Positions 9,180 to 17,395 of a DNA stretch of 64,000 bases are shown piece after piece. The stretch covers positions 4,608,001-4,672,000 of the forward strand of contig NZ_JABRWH010000001.1 in the NCBI RefSeq assembly GCF_013248975.1, given 5' to 3'. Every line of letters begins with the position of its first letter. The first letter of the stretch is position 1. The DNA is from Neobacillus endophyticus. GTDB taxonomy: Bacteria; Bacillota; Bacilli; Bacillales; Cytobacillaceae. The position numbers and the translations under genes are program-made. The notes below the pieces were generated by a model. It had not been told where the DNA came from. It did no database searches and saw only the letters and a list, made by a program, of their open reading frames with translations.

Positions 9180-9269
9180 TGTTATACATTTCGTATAACA
9201 TTTTTATTTACAAATCCATTACTGATGTAAACCAATTAGTAATATATGAATTTTTACGATTTGTTATAC
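9180..9269 (-). promoter_or_regulatory. GTTATAC inverted repeat and extra half-site
   Basis: TGTTATAC (9180-9187) and GTATAACA (9193-9200) form a perfect 8-bp dyad with a 5-base centre, about 60-80 bases upstream of the HTH start; a further GTTATAC lies at 9263-9269. Looks like an operator shared with the neighbouring units. Confidence 0.5.
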
Positions 9270-9277
9270 AAAATAAA

Positions 9278-9315
9278 AACAAAAGCACGTACAATTCGTA
9301 ACAGGCGCTTTTGTT
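9278..9315 (-). terminator. intrinsic terminator after the RHH/zinc-finger gene
   Basis: AACAAAAGC (9278-9286) pairs with GCTTTTGTT (9307-9315); on the minus strand it is followed by TTTTATTTTG. It sits 15 bases beyond the stop at 9330. Confidence 0.6.
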
Positions 9316-9329
9316 AAAATAATAAAAGA

Positions 9330-9881
9330 CTAACGTGCGTCTTCTTCATTCATTTTCTTTTCGTACATCTTCCTTGCCATATCAGGGCAATTCTCATAAA
9401 TTAGCTGGGTCGTTGCATGATGGTCTTCTTTTGCGTGTCGGGAAAAGTTTTTCAAATCAAACCATTTTTCACAAATCGGGCAAGGAACTATAGTTATTTT
9501 TCCTTCTGTTATTTTATAAGGGTAACGAAAGCGTTTTGATTTAGAAGACTCTTTTTTGGGGTTTTCAGACTGCCCCAATTGTTTAGTGGGGTTCTCGGTT
9601 ATATTTCGTACCATTATTTTCTCTTCAGCTTTAGACAGCTTCTCTTTCAGTGCGGCAATTTCATATTTCAATGCTTCTATTTCGGCTTGATATGATTCCG
9701 AAGAATTTCCTAATAATTCTCTTTCAATCATAATAGTAATTGATTCTGTAACCGATAAACCAAGCTCGTGAATGTATTTCATAAATTGGTTGTAAAGTCT
9801 CGGTGTGACTCTAGCATTAAGATTTTTGCTCTTATTTTCTTTTGTTTTTTTTTTCTTCGCGTAATCTTCCAAATAACCCAT
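9330..9881 (-). CDS. ribbon-helix-helix / coiled-coil / zinc-finger protein
   Basis: 183 aa from ATG at 9881, chosen because GGAGTG precedes it; upstream in-frame codons lack a site. Residues about 20-60 (NLNARVTPRLYNQFMKYIHELG-SVTESITIMIEREL) fit a ribbon-helix-helix domain. Residues 63-95 form a coiled coil (EIEALKYEIAALKEKLSKAEEK). The C-terminus has CPICEKW-x5-F-x2-HAKEDH, the same zinc-finger module as in the protein at 2052-3131. A TATACA-AG-TGTATA palindrome and a GTATAAC motif lie upstream. Probably a DNA-binding regulator of the element. Confidence 0.7.
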   Translation of the reverse strand: MGYLEDYAKKKKTKENKSKNLNARVTPRLYNQFMKYIHELGLSVTESITIMIERELLGNSSESYQAEIEALKYEIAALKEKLSKAEEKIMVRNITENPTKQLGQSENPKKESSKSKRFRYPYKITEGKITIVPCPICEKWFDLKNFSRHAKEDHHATTQLIYENCPDMARKMYEKKMNEEDAR

Positions 9882-9906
9882 TTCTTTTTCACTCCGGAAT
9901 AACATT

Positions 9907-9956
9907 TGTATAACATACATTATAACTGATAGAAACAATGGCTATACAAGTGTATA
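9907..9956 (-). promoter_or_regulatory. operator-like sites upstream of the RHH gene
   Basis: GTATAAC at 9908-9914 (complement of the GTTATAC motif) and the dyad TATACAAGTGTATA at 9943-9956. Both lie within 75 bases upstream of the start at 9881 and suit a ribbon-helix-helix autorepressor. Confidence 0.45.
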
Positions 9957-10056
9957 ATTAATGGAAAACATCTATATAATAAACGGAAAACAAAAATAAG
10001 GAGCCTCGGTTGACGTTACTCATTGTTTAGTAAATTTTAAAAGGTTATGATCCGTA

Positions 10057-10410
10057 TTAATTGTCATCTTCATTTAATGATAAGACGCAAAATACTAATA
10101 ACACAATCCATCCTGGTAACAGTAAAAAGATGAATAATAACCACCATCCACTCATATCAGAATCATAGAGTTTCCGTATGTTGACTGCTAAATTTGGTAA
10201 AATCACTACAAGAAGAAAAAAGAAGTAAAAAAGCTCAAAAATAATATATGACAATGAAGTATCTCCGACAAATTTAGGATGGTTTATCCAAGCGATAATG
10301 CATTCTAGGGGAAATAGAATAAAGTCATTAATTAATGTAAAAGTCCAGTATTCAGAACGACTCGCCCATACTTTAAATTCAGCGTACTTTTTTAGGGCTT
10401 GTAAATACAT
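10057..10410 (-). CDS. DUF805 family membrane protein
   Basis: 117 aa with three or four hydrophobic segments. The family hallmarks are present: an N-terminal ALKKYAEFKVWASRSEYW (usually F-GRASR-EYW), a central LPNLAVNIRKLYDSDMSGWW (usually P-LAV-RRLHDTG-SGWW) and a final hydrophobic helix ending near the acidic tail NEDDN. Normal length for the family. Integral to the cytoplasmic membrane; role unknown. Start has GAGGTG upstream. It is the first apparently ordinary gene after the recombinase cluster. Confidence 0.8.
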   Translation of the reverse strand: MYLQALKKYAEFKVWASRSEYWTFTLINDFILFPLECIIAWINHPKFVGDTSLSYIIFELFYFFFLLVVILPNLAVNIRKLYDSDMSGWWLLFIFLLLPGWIVLLVFCVLSLNEDDN

Positions 10411-10414
10411 CCCA

Positions 10415-11041
10415 TCACCTCATCCTTTTTATCGGTAATGAGATGAAAAAATGAAAACTTATTTTTTGTTTTTGCTGTTTGGTCTTATAATTCTTTAGTT
10501 CTTTCTGCTTTTCTTGCCCCGATTTGTCATTCTTGCTGATCCCCGTCATCTCAACGACCTGGGAATAGAAATGTGTTTCAAGCAGGGGCATTACATGATT
10601 CATTTTTGCCTTCGTAGTCGGCTTGCCACCTTCCCGGAAATTCTGGTTTCTGCCTAGCCTGTTGTTCCCCTTCCTGCTAACGTTCCACTATCAAGTCTCT
10701 CTCGAATTCCGCTAAGGCACTCAAAATTGCCAAAAGTAGGCGACCGTCCACGTGTTCTCCACTAACCCCATATTCAGGACATGGACATTTACGCCGCACG
10801 TATTTAGCTCTTTGACTAGATGAATCATCCTTTGCGCTTCGGGCAAACCGGTCGGGCTTCGTGACCATGAGTGATCACCTGGCTGCAAAGCCTCGAGCAC
10901 TTTTTGGAACTCTGGTCTCTCCTTTTTCGTACCGGTAATTTTCTCCTGAGAAATTTGTTCGCAGCATTTCTCTCTTAGTTTATCGATCTGAAACTGTAAA
11001 GCCTGCGACAATCCGCTGACACGAGCGTAACCGATTATCAT
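10415..11041 (-). pseudogene. serine recombinase (Tn3-resolvase type), heavily decayed
   Basis: Starts MIIGYARVSG with the catalytic Ser of the YARVS motif. ITGTKKERPEFQKVLEALQPGD, MVTKPDRFARSAK, MIHLVKELNTCGVNVHVLNMG and LLLAILSALAEFERDLIVER follow in different frames, then a TAG at 10677 and a C-terminal HTH-like piece (NHVMPLLETHFYSQVVEMTGIS). Several single-base frameshifts plus the stop destroy the gene. In order the pieces cover a whole resolvase of about 200 residues. A relic of a transposon or plasmid resolution system. Confidence 0.8.
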
Positions 11042-11440
11042 GAAAAATCCCCCGATTTTGGCATTTAGTTTAGGCGCCAATTTTAGGCACCTCTCGATAG
11101 ATTGATTTTACCAATCACGGCTGTCGGTATCTAATCTGATGAGAAAAAACACTGAACAAACAATATAAATCATCATTATGAGATTTTTCCATTTGCTTAA
11201 ATTGGAGGGTTAAATTGTTGGAGATATTTTTTGAAATCCTATTCTTTACCATATTACAAATAAAAAAAGCGAGCCAATTGATTAAAGGTTTTCTTTAGTG
11301 TTGCAAACCAATAAAATACATTTGAATTTACAAATAAATCCCGTCATTTTCTACCCCAAAAAAGGGAGTACGCTATAATGAAATTAGAAAGCCGGAAAGA
11401 CTCGTTCGACCAGCTCTATTTTAAAAATGAGGTGAAAAAT
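11042..11440. other. intergenic; possible 27-aa hydrophobic peptide at 11215-11298 (+)
   Basis: The only coding candidate is TTG-started, with GGAGGG five bases upstream, encoding LEIFFEILFFTILQIKKASQ and a short tail. Size and pattern resemble small membrane-active peptides, but there is no other support. The rest holds nothing I can name. Confidence 0.2.
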
Positions 11441-11959
11441 ATGATTCATGTACGGGAAGCGCATCCTTTCGAAATGGAAATCATTCAACAAAAACGAGTG
11501 AATGCTTATCAAGAATACGCCAATATACTTCCGTAAGAACATTGGCGGGTGTTAGCGGAATCCATCTCTGTACCTACTTTCGCTCCTAACGTTCACGTCT
11601 TTGTCGCGGCAGAAAAGGAGGAAATCGTCGGGAGTGTCGTGTTGTTTCCGCCGCAAATGGATGCGTATCAAGGTCTGACTCATTCGTCTGAATCACCTGA
11701 GATTCGCATGCTTGCCATCGACCCCCATGCAAGAAAAAAAGGAATCGCAGAAGCGTTGGTCCTACGATGCATCCAATCTTGCCAAGAGGCAGGGTATGCA
11801 TCCGTCGGATTACACACCGCTGATTTTATGAAGAGCGCGATGCGTTTATATCACCGTCTCGGGTTTGTCCACGTACCGGAAGGAGATTTTATTCCGCTTG
11901 ATGACGGTATCATTGTCAAAGCCTTTCACTATTCTATTAAAAAGAAGTCTAATGATTAG
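11441..11959 (+). pseudogene. GNAT-family N-acetyltransferase with premature stop
   Basis: ATG at 11441 after GAGGTG; the frame begins IHVREAHPFEMEIIQQKRVNA and meets TAA at 11534-11536 (ILP-stop-EHWRVLAE). The same frame then gives the acetyltransferase core, including IRMLAIDPHARKKGIAEALV (acetyl-CoA loop, normally R-x-x-G-[IV]-G), AGYASVGLHTADFMKSAMRLYHRLGFV and an Ile/Lys-rich tail, ending 11959. One base change would restore about 172 residues. The part after the stop could be translated from a later GTG but would lack the first strand. Confidence 0.75.
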
Positions 11960-12152
11960 GCTTCTTTTTGTTTTCCTAAAGCAATCGAGTAAATCAGTGA
12001 ATATCCATTTATTTTCTTCAAAAAAAATGCATACAGAAGCCAAAACCCCCATTGGATTACGCTTCACATATTGTAGAATGAATCGAGCAAATTTGAGGAT
12101 GATTCATATGAATCTACCTTTGAAAAAAATATTGATTTATGGGGGAAGAAAA

Positions 12153-12584
12153 ATGATCCGTAGTCATTCACTAGACTTGCAAGCAAGTAAAGCCGTCTTC
12201 AACAAGCTTAAATCCCGAATTGAGCGGCACATGTGTTACAACAACATCTGGAACGTCTTCAGCAGTCATCAATGGAAATTCATCAGAAACGATTGGAGGA
12301 TTGCCTATGGATTTGTGTCAATTTTGAATGACCCGCGTATGTTGGCAAGGCACTGTTTCATCGTTGACCGAAAAGGTAAAGCCATTGATCCAACAATCTT
12401 TTGTTTTGATCATTTTAAAGAAAATGAGGAAATAAGCTATTTTTCCTTCGCTGTTTTAGATAAGAATGAATATCTTACTTGTTTGGAAATGGATGACTAC
12501 GATCCTTCCCTTCACACTGCTTGTAAGCCTGCTGAACATGAAATGTATCTATGGGCAAAAAAACAAAGATTGTACCTCCTTTAA
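12153..12584 (+). CDS. hypothetical protein
   Basis: 143 residues from ATG at 12153, preceded by GGGGGA seven bases upstream; longer in-frame starts overlap the acetyltransferase pseudogene and have no site. Rich in aromatic and basic residues (SRIERHMCYNNIWNVFSSHQWKF). A central segment, ARHCFIVDRKGKAIDPTIF, recalls the active-site strand of papain-like or transglutaminase-like folds (H ... D-P), but a catalytic Cys is not clear. No family assigned. Monocistronic on this reading. Confidence 0.5.
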   Translation: MIRSHSLDLQASKAVFNKLKSRIERHMCYNNIWNVFSSHQWKFIRNDWRIAYGFVSILNDPRMLARHCFIVDRKGKAIDPTIFCFDHFKENEEISYFSFAVLDKNEYLTCLEMDDYDPSLHTACKPAEHEMYLWAKKQRLYLL

Positions 12585-13055
12585 GAGCTGACTTGTTGAT
12601 TCCATTACCTGTTATTGTTTTGAATTTTGCTAAAAAATCCAATCTTGAGATTTTTAAATATTGGTAATGCCGCAATGAAAGATGGAATCGCTGCTACACA
12701 CTCCGTTATAGAACATACACCCATTTATTAATTTTCATTTCAGTGCTTGTAGATTTGTATGGTTGACTTTATCCAGCTAAAAAAATTTCAGCCTGCGTGG
12801 ACTTAAAATAGGATTGATTGTTACACCGACCGAAATTATTCATGACAAATATAATATTTACTAAGCTGTAAAATACCACTGTTTATCATAAGCAAAACCA
12901 CCCTAGAACGGATGGTTAAGGAAAATGGACTTTACTTTTATGTTATTCATATTCAAGATGTTCGTAAATGCAGCTAGTTTATTTGATTATTTCCAATTTC
13001 CATAAATTCAAAGAAGCAACGTTAAGCAAATGTTGCTTCTTTGATCATGTAACCT
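12585..13055. other. intergenic, no gene seen; terminator at 13009-13043
   Basis: CAAAGAAGCAAC (13009-13020) pairs perfectly with GTTGCTTCTTTG (13032-13043), placed 12 bases after the stop of the minus-strand gene that follows. Nothing else in this stretch is supportable. Confidence 0.55.
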
Positions 13056-13487
13056 TTATTTTGCCCTTTGAATGTATTTTGACCAAAGTCCTTCTTCCAT
13101 TTCGCAACCAAATGAATGAAGGGCCTTATTGACACGCTTTTCCTCCAAAGGGTGATAACCTAAAAAGTCTGTCAATAATTCAATCATTTTCAACACATTT
13201 TCTTCGTCTTCTTCTGTTGGGGTTCCCTCCTCGATCCAAATGACAAATTCATCAATAATATGGTCCGGCAGATTATTGGTGGAAGTAAGGATTCCAGAAG
13301 TGAATTCATACCAACCTTCGGATAAAAGGTAAGATTCTACACTGTTGTCACCAAATGCCCATCCGGCTATTCCCTCCTCTTCGCTCAAATATTCAACACA
13401 ATAACCTACTTCATCGTCACAATCCCAAATTAAATGAAGAGAAGAATCCTCAAATTCTACACTGATACTATCTTTAACTTTTGCCAT
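13056..13487 (-). CDS. hypothetical acidic protein
   Basis: 143 aa, strongly acidic (many Glu/Asp), no signal peptide or membrane helix. The ATG has GGAGGC five bases upstream. The N-terminal half looks beta-rich (VEFEDSSLHLIWDCDDEVGYCVEYL), the C-terminal half helical. Small acidic proteins of this kind occur as immunity or anti-restriction factors, but no resemblance is strong enough to name one. Ends at a good hairpin. Confidence 0.55.
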   Translation of the reverse strand: MAKVKDSISVEFEDSSLHLIWDCDDEVGYCVEYLSEEEGIAGWAFGDNSVESYLLSEGWYEFTSGILTSTNNLPDHIIDEFVIWIEEGTPTEEDEENVLKMIELLTDFLGYHPLEEKRVNKALHSFGCEMEEGLWSKYIQRAK

Positions 13488-13832
13488 TACGAAGCCTCCA
13501 AAATATATATTTTTTTCAATTTTATATTTGAATAAAAAAAAAATAATCCTTCTTCAAATAAAAAAATTTTTTTTAAAAAAATAGATTAAAAAATCATGGA
13601 CTTTGGGGCTAACAGCAATAGTTTCTTATTTTTGCACAAATGCTCACTGATTTATTTTTTAAAAATTATTGCAAGAACAATAACACAAAAAAGTATATGA
13701 ATAATTATGCAGTCAATATTAATTGGAATACTTGGAAATATCCACTATTGAAAATGATATGGTTAAAAGGAAATCTTAAAAAGGAGAAGCGAAGTAGAGC
13801 CGCCGCGATGATTAATTAATTTCACAACATGA

Positions 13833-13861
13833 CAAAAAGAGCGAATTCTTTTTGTTCGCTC
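13833..13861 (-). terminator. hairpin terminator on the minus strand
   Basis: GAGCGAA (13839-13845) pairs with TTCGCTC (13855-13861); minus-strand T-run follows. About 115 bases beyond the dehydrogenase remnant. Between 13488 and 13832 I see no gene, only poly-A/T tracts. Confidence 0.45.
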
Positions 13862-13975
13862 ACCATTTTTCATTTTTTGCTTCTTCTTTTGAAAAGTTGT
13901 CGGCACGTTGATCTTGGTAATCCACCTCTGGCTACATTAAAAATTTTCTTTTTCCTGAAGTTCAATTACCATTTT

Positions 13976-14162
13976 TTAATAATTTAGTTTTATCCATTTC
14001 TTTTTAATGGCATATTTCCTACCCGATTCCTCATACTGAGCGTGCCCTTGTTCAAAATACTTGAAAGCTTCTTACACTTCACTCAACTTAAAAGTTTAAT
14101 CTATTACTGGTTTTACCTTTCCCGCTTCAAGCAGCTTGGTCATAAGGTGGATAAATTTGTGA
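13976..14162 (-). pseudogene. C-terminal remnant of an MDR-family (zinc-type alcohol/quinone) dehydrogenase
   Basis: The minus strand reads LLEAGKVKPVID-stop-TFKLSEV-stop-EAFKYFEQGHAQYEESGRKYAIKKK. This is the conserved C-terminal end of MDR oxidoreductases (normally LLEAGK-KPVIDR-FPLSE--EAF-Y-E-GHA-GK-V), with two in-frame stops and the catalytic and nucleotide-binding domains missing. A leftover of a deleted gene. Confidence 0.65.
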
Positions 14163-14532
14163 TTTAAACACATAATATGGATGACAAAGATTTTTCTTGG
14201 TTGATGTTAAAACCCATCCTACCTCGCCAGGATGGGTTTTTCCAATAGGACGTGCGTGGTTATTCGCATGAGGAAATATTGAACTGCTCTGTTCAACTTT
14301 TATTTCCAATTAATTAAAGTAATTACAAAAGATGTTCCCAAAATTGGTTAACGGGTTACCTTCTAGGGGACAAAAGTTTAAAAAGCCATACAAAATAACA
14401 ATAATTTAACACCTAAAAAACCACCGGTACTAGCTCATTTTTTCTCTCCCTATCTATGTTTGTAATATATTTAAAAACATACCATTTAATTTATTTTAAG
14501 TTTAAACAAAAAAATATTATTCCGAGGATGAA
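14163..14532. other. intergenic, no gene seen
   Basis: Contains the hairpin AAAACCCATCCTACC / GG-ATGGGTTTT near 14209-14240, a likely terminator for rightward or leftward read-through. Nothing else noted. Confidence 0.3.
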
Positions 14533-14799
14533 GTGAAAATGAACGTTACTATTGAAATGCACTTTATAGCAAGTGGAAATAAATCGATGTCAGCCGGATC
14601 CTTTCCTCTTCGTGGCCGTAAACCGGAACAAGTGGCTTATGAGTGGTGGAAGCAAATTAAGAAAGAAACATCTTACCATGCCCAGCTGGAGAGGGTCATA
14701 GCGATCGGAGACCAAAATATAACAGATTTGGTCTTGAAGTTAGAGGAGGAAGAATGGAATAAAAGAGATTTTATTGCTGAAGATTATTTGCCTTTTTGA
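14533..14799 (+). CDS. conserved-looking hypothetical protein
   Basis: 88 aa. GTG at 14533 is favoured because GAGG lies six bases upstream; an internal ATG at 14539 is possible. The chain has an N-terminal strand (MNVTIEMHFIASGNK), a Pro/Arg turn and a helix (PEQVAYEWWKQIKKE), ending in an acidic EEEEWNKRDFIAEDYLPF tail. No family recognised and no membrane segment. Confidence 0.5.
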   Translation: MKMNVTIEMHFIASGNKSMSAGSFPLRGRKPEQVAYEWWKQIKKETSYHAQLERVIAIGDQNITDLVLKLEEEEWNKRDFIAEDYLPF

Positions 14800-14910
14800 A
14801 ATAATTTAATAGGTCAATAGAAAAAACGATACAATTTAGTAATATTATACTAATAAAAATTAAAAGGAAGTGGCATATATGATTAAAATGTTATTTAAAA
14901 CACTGTACAT

Positions 14911-15138
14911 ATGGAATCAAAAGATGGTAATGAGTGCTTGGTCAACGAAGCTATTTTTTTAGATATAGCTAAAGAGAAACTTGTCCTTATTTGAGGTGCA
15001 AAAGATGTGGAAATTGGTGTGGCATAAAAATTCACCTTGGATATTATCGATCCTACTACAAAATCTACTGAAGTAGAATATACGGTTATTGAAAACGATG
15101 AAGAATTTTTTCATGAGCCTATTCCAGTTATGGATTAA
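14911..15138 (+). pseudogene. small hypothetical gene with two in-frame stops
   Basis: One frame from ATG at 14911 to TAA at 15136 encodes ESKDGNECLVNEAIFLDIAK ... DVEIGVA ... FTLDIIDPTTKSTEVEYTVIENDEEFFHEPIP, interrupted by TGA after VLI and TAA after GVA. Coding character is kept on both sides of each stop, so this is a recently lost gene of about 75 codons. A terminator-like structure (AAGCCC ... GGGGGCCTTTTT) follows at 15158-15192. Confidence 0.5.
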
Positions 15139-15217
15139 TGTAAAGGTGTTCTATACCAAGCCCTCCTGCTCATTGAGTAAGGGGGCCTTTTTATCATTTT
15201 ACTTAGTAAAGCAAAAA

Positions 15218-15462
15218 CTAATAGTTCCTAGTTCCATACCTACCTGTCCAAGGATTGTAATTTCCTTTATGAATGTAATTATCTTTAGTTGTATGCTTCG
15301 CAACAGTACGATGATACCCATTTACATGTGTACCATTTGAACGAGTATATCCATGCACATATGTAGATTGGAATTACTCCTTGCAAACACAGATCCTGTA
15401 GGCAACAATTGAACAGTTATTAAACTAGCCAAAATCAACAAAACTGAAAATTTCTTATTCAC
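15218..15462 (-). pseudogene. small secreted protein, frameshifted
   Basis: GTG start at 15462 with GGAGGAGGTG upstream encodes a signal peptide (NKKFSVLLILASLITVQLL ... SVFA), then the frame is lost after RSNSN. One frame over, the mature part reads TYVHGYTRSNGTHVNGYHR, ending KGNYNPWTGRYGTRNY. This is typical of short Bacillus secreted proteins with Gly/Tyr/His-rich repeats. One missing base near 15375 explains the break. Confidence 0.6.
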
Positions 15463-15617
15463 TTCCTCACCTCCTCCCTTCCATAATCCAAATTATAATA
15501 TTTTAGTAGGGATATGGACTTATAATACAGATTTTGTCTAACAAAATTTTGTTTTCTAAATAACCAACATTAGTCTTAACATCTACAAATCCTCATATAA
15601 ACTAATGAGGTGATGAA

Positions 15618-15902
15618 ATGAAGAGAAATGATAAAAGAAATTTAGATAGCTTATTAAAACTTTGTGAAGATTTCCAGAAAAAAGTCCATATAAGAGAGGT
15701 AGCTAATGATGTAAATAGTTTAAAATTTTCATGTGATTTATTGCTAAGAAATATGATAATGATCATCGAAAAGGAGAAAAATGGAGAAAGTTTTACTGAA
15801 GAAATAAATTATATTACTAATAATCTATTAGGGGCTCATGCTCATTTAACTAAAGAAAAAGCTGATACAACTGCAGATAAATATAATATATTGTATTATT
15901 AA
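15618..15902 (+). CDS. hypothetical helical protein
   Basis: 94 aa with ATG preceded by GAGGTGATG. Predicted all-helical and charged: RNLDSLLKLCEDFQKKVHIREVANDVN, a second helix LKFSCDLLLRNMIMIIEKEKNG, and a third at the C-terminus. No family recognised. Its stop lies inside the base of a good terminator (15901-15928), so it is probably monocistronic. Confidence 0.5.
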   Translation: MKRNDKRNLDSLLKLCEDFQKKVHIREVANDVNSLKFSCDLLLRNMIMIIEKEKNGESFTEEINYITNNLLGAHAHLTKEKADTTADKYNILYY

Positions 15903-15928
15903 GCCCCTCTCCAAAGAGAGGGCTTTTT
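15901..15928 (+). terminator. intrinsic terminator
   Basis: AAGCCCCTCT and AGAGAGGGCTT form a GC-rich stem with a short loop, followed by TTTTTG, right after the stop of the helical protein gene. Confidence 0.7.
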
Positions 15929-15931
15929 GTT

Positions 15932-16245
15932 TTAAACTTTTTGTAACTTCACATAATCTTTATGGATATAGCCTGAACCTACATTGTACCAATCACCTTG
16001 AATCCCGTTGCACTTAAAGGAATCTCCTACTTTAACAGAATTGATAATATCATAAGCTGGATTAGGTCCCTTCCGATCACTGTGTTTGTCTTGACAGCAA
16101 CAACACCCATTTGACCTGATACAGCTTTTATTTCTGCTGCGGGCTTATTTTTTTCTGCAATTTCTACAGCAAAGTCACGATAAGACCCGTTCATATCAAT
16201 ATTTCCAACGATTCCATTGACTTTTCCTGATTCAGAATATTGCTA
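15932..16245 (-). pseudogene. SH3-domain (cell-wall associated) protein remnant
   Basis: The minus strand encodes GKVNGIVGNIDMNGSYRDFAVEIAEKNKP ... GQMGVVAVKTNT in one frame, then in another NPAYDIINSVKVGDSFKCNGI, GDWYNVGSGYIHKDYVKLQK. The second part is a bacterial SH3b domain, which usually binds peptidoglycan in autolysins and surface proteins. The N-terminus is missing and at least one frameshift lies inside the SH3 domain. Confidence 0.6.
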
Positions 16246-16438
16246 AATGTCCGCATGTTTTTTAATTGTCCTCGATAACGGGCGATCCACTGAGTCTGTG
16301 AAGTTTTTTGAGAAACGCTATACCACCTATAATGCATTTTTGTTTATTATTTCCTACTAATAATTGAGTATGCTTTAATTTCACTTATTTGCTGTCATTT
16401 AGGAGTTATTTCCACCCGTTTTAAGGACTATTTAGCAC

Positions 16439-16615
16439 TAAAATTAAAGATAAAAAGCCCAATTTCTCAACATTAAAAGAAATTGGACTTTTGTTATTAC
16501 TCCAGATTAGCGCCCGTTTAATGGAATAACTAAAATATGGGCTTTGTCCTAAAGTCACTCATAGCTTGTTTAACTAACGCTACCCGTTACTTTAAGTGCA
16601 TTCTTTCATATTCTT
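16439..16615 (+). repeat. diverged copy of the dispersed intergenic repeat
   Basis: Contains AAAAGCCCAATTTCT / AGAAATTGGACTTTT (one mismatch hairpin at about 16455-16494), then AGCGCCCGTTTAATGGAA and, at 16576-16610, CTACCCGTTACTTTAAGTGC. These are pieces of the repeat found repeatedly from 42 to 61 kb. Confidence 0.5.
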
Positions 16616-16791
16616 TATCCTAGTTATACTTTGAATCAGCAATTTCAACAGTATATCAGATTAATCAACCATAGGTTTTATATAATGAATCAGCATTTTA
16701 TATTACCTCAAACTGAAATAGGCACTTAAATCAGTGACAACGACCTAACAGAAATCATAATTTGTTGAAGAGAGTACAGGTATATATGATG

Positions 16792-16809
16792 GTTTCATTT
16801 AAACGAAAC
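16792..16809. promoter_or_regulatory. 18-bp dyad upstream of the bacteriocin gene
   Basis: GTTTCATTTAAACGAAAC is palindromic at 16 of 18 positions, about 77 bases before the precursor start. Candidate operator for the peptide gene. Confidence 0.3.
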
Positions 16810-16885
16810 TGACGAATTACCCTCGTTCATCTCTCTATATAGGTGTATGACTAACCTAATTAATAAATACAAAGGGGAGGAAAAA

Positions 16886-17188
16886 ATGCAGAATCTTCAA
16901 AACGAACTTCAAATGTTAGGAATGGATAATTTCCAAGTTGGTAATTTAATTACCATTGATCCAAACCTCAATGATCCGCGTCATTTTGGCGGAATGCGTT
17001 GCGGCGGCGGTATGCGTTGTGGTGGTGGCATGATGTGTGGTGGCATGCGTTGCGGTGGCTTTCGTTGTGGAGGATTCCGATGTTTCGGTTGCTTCAGCTG
17101 CTTCGGCTGTGGCGGTTGTGGTGGCTGTGGTGGTTGTTATAGCGGCTACAACGATTACAACGGTTACAACGGTTGGTACAATTACTAA
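16886..17188 (+). CDS. heterocycloanthracin/sonorensin-like bacteriocin precursor
   Basis: 100 aa from ATG at 16886, preceded by GGGGAGG; an earlier in-frame ATG has no site. The leader MQNLQNELQMLGMDNFQVGN ... matches the start of the heterocycloanthracin/sonorensin precursor family (QxEL-x-L-x(n)-NFQxG). The core (about residue 37 on) has 12 Cys in MRC, MMC, FRC, FGC, FSC and GGC triplets separated by Gly runs, then a Tyr/Asn/Gly tail (YSGYNDYNGYN). In this TOMM family Cys become thiazoles through a cyclodehydratase/dehydrogenase complex. No such enzymes lie within the window, so the precursor is an orphan here, as it often is in related Bacillus genomes. An alternative is a Gly/Cys-rich spore-surface protein, but the leader argues for a TOMM. 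Confidence 0.75.
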   Translation: MQNLQNELQMLGMDNFQVGNLITIDPNLNDPRHFGGMRCGGGMRCGGGMMCGGMRCGGFRCGGFRCFGCFSCFGCGGCGGCGGCYSGYNDYNGYNGWYNY

Positions 17189-17222
17189 TTCACAAAAGAA
17201 AAAATGGATATCTATTGAAATA

Positions 17223-17256
17223 AAGTGCCCATGCATAATTTGCCGCAAGGGCACTT
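17223..17256 (+). terminator. intrinsic terminator after the bacteriocin gene
   Basis: AAGTGCCC (17223-17230) pairs with GGGCACTT (17249-17256), followed by CTTTA. Confidence 0.6.
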
Positions 17257-17395
17257 CTTTACTGATTATCATTTTGGACAAAAAATCGTACACTAACTGA
17301 TAGTGCACAATCGTAACGATTAGGAATTCGTTATTTCACTAACCTCCCAGTTACTTCAATAAGAAAAGCCGTCGAATTGGGCATTACGCCCAACC

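Noticed and set aside
16946..17308. Ala/Thr-rich frames antisense to or overlapping the bacteriocin gene
   Set aside because: Shadow frames created by the repetitive GGC/GGT codons of the real precursor.
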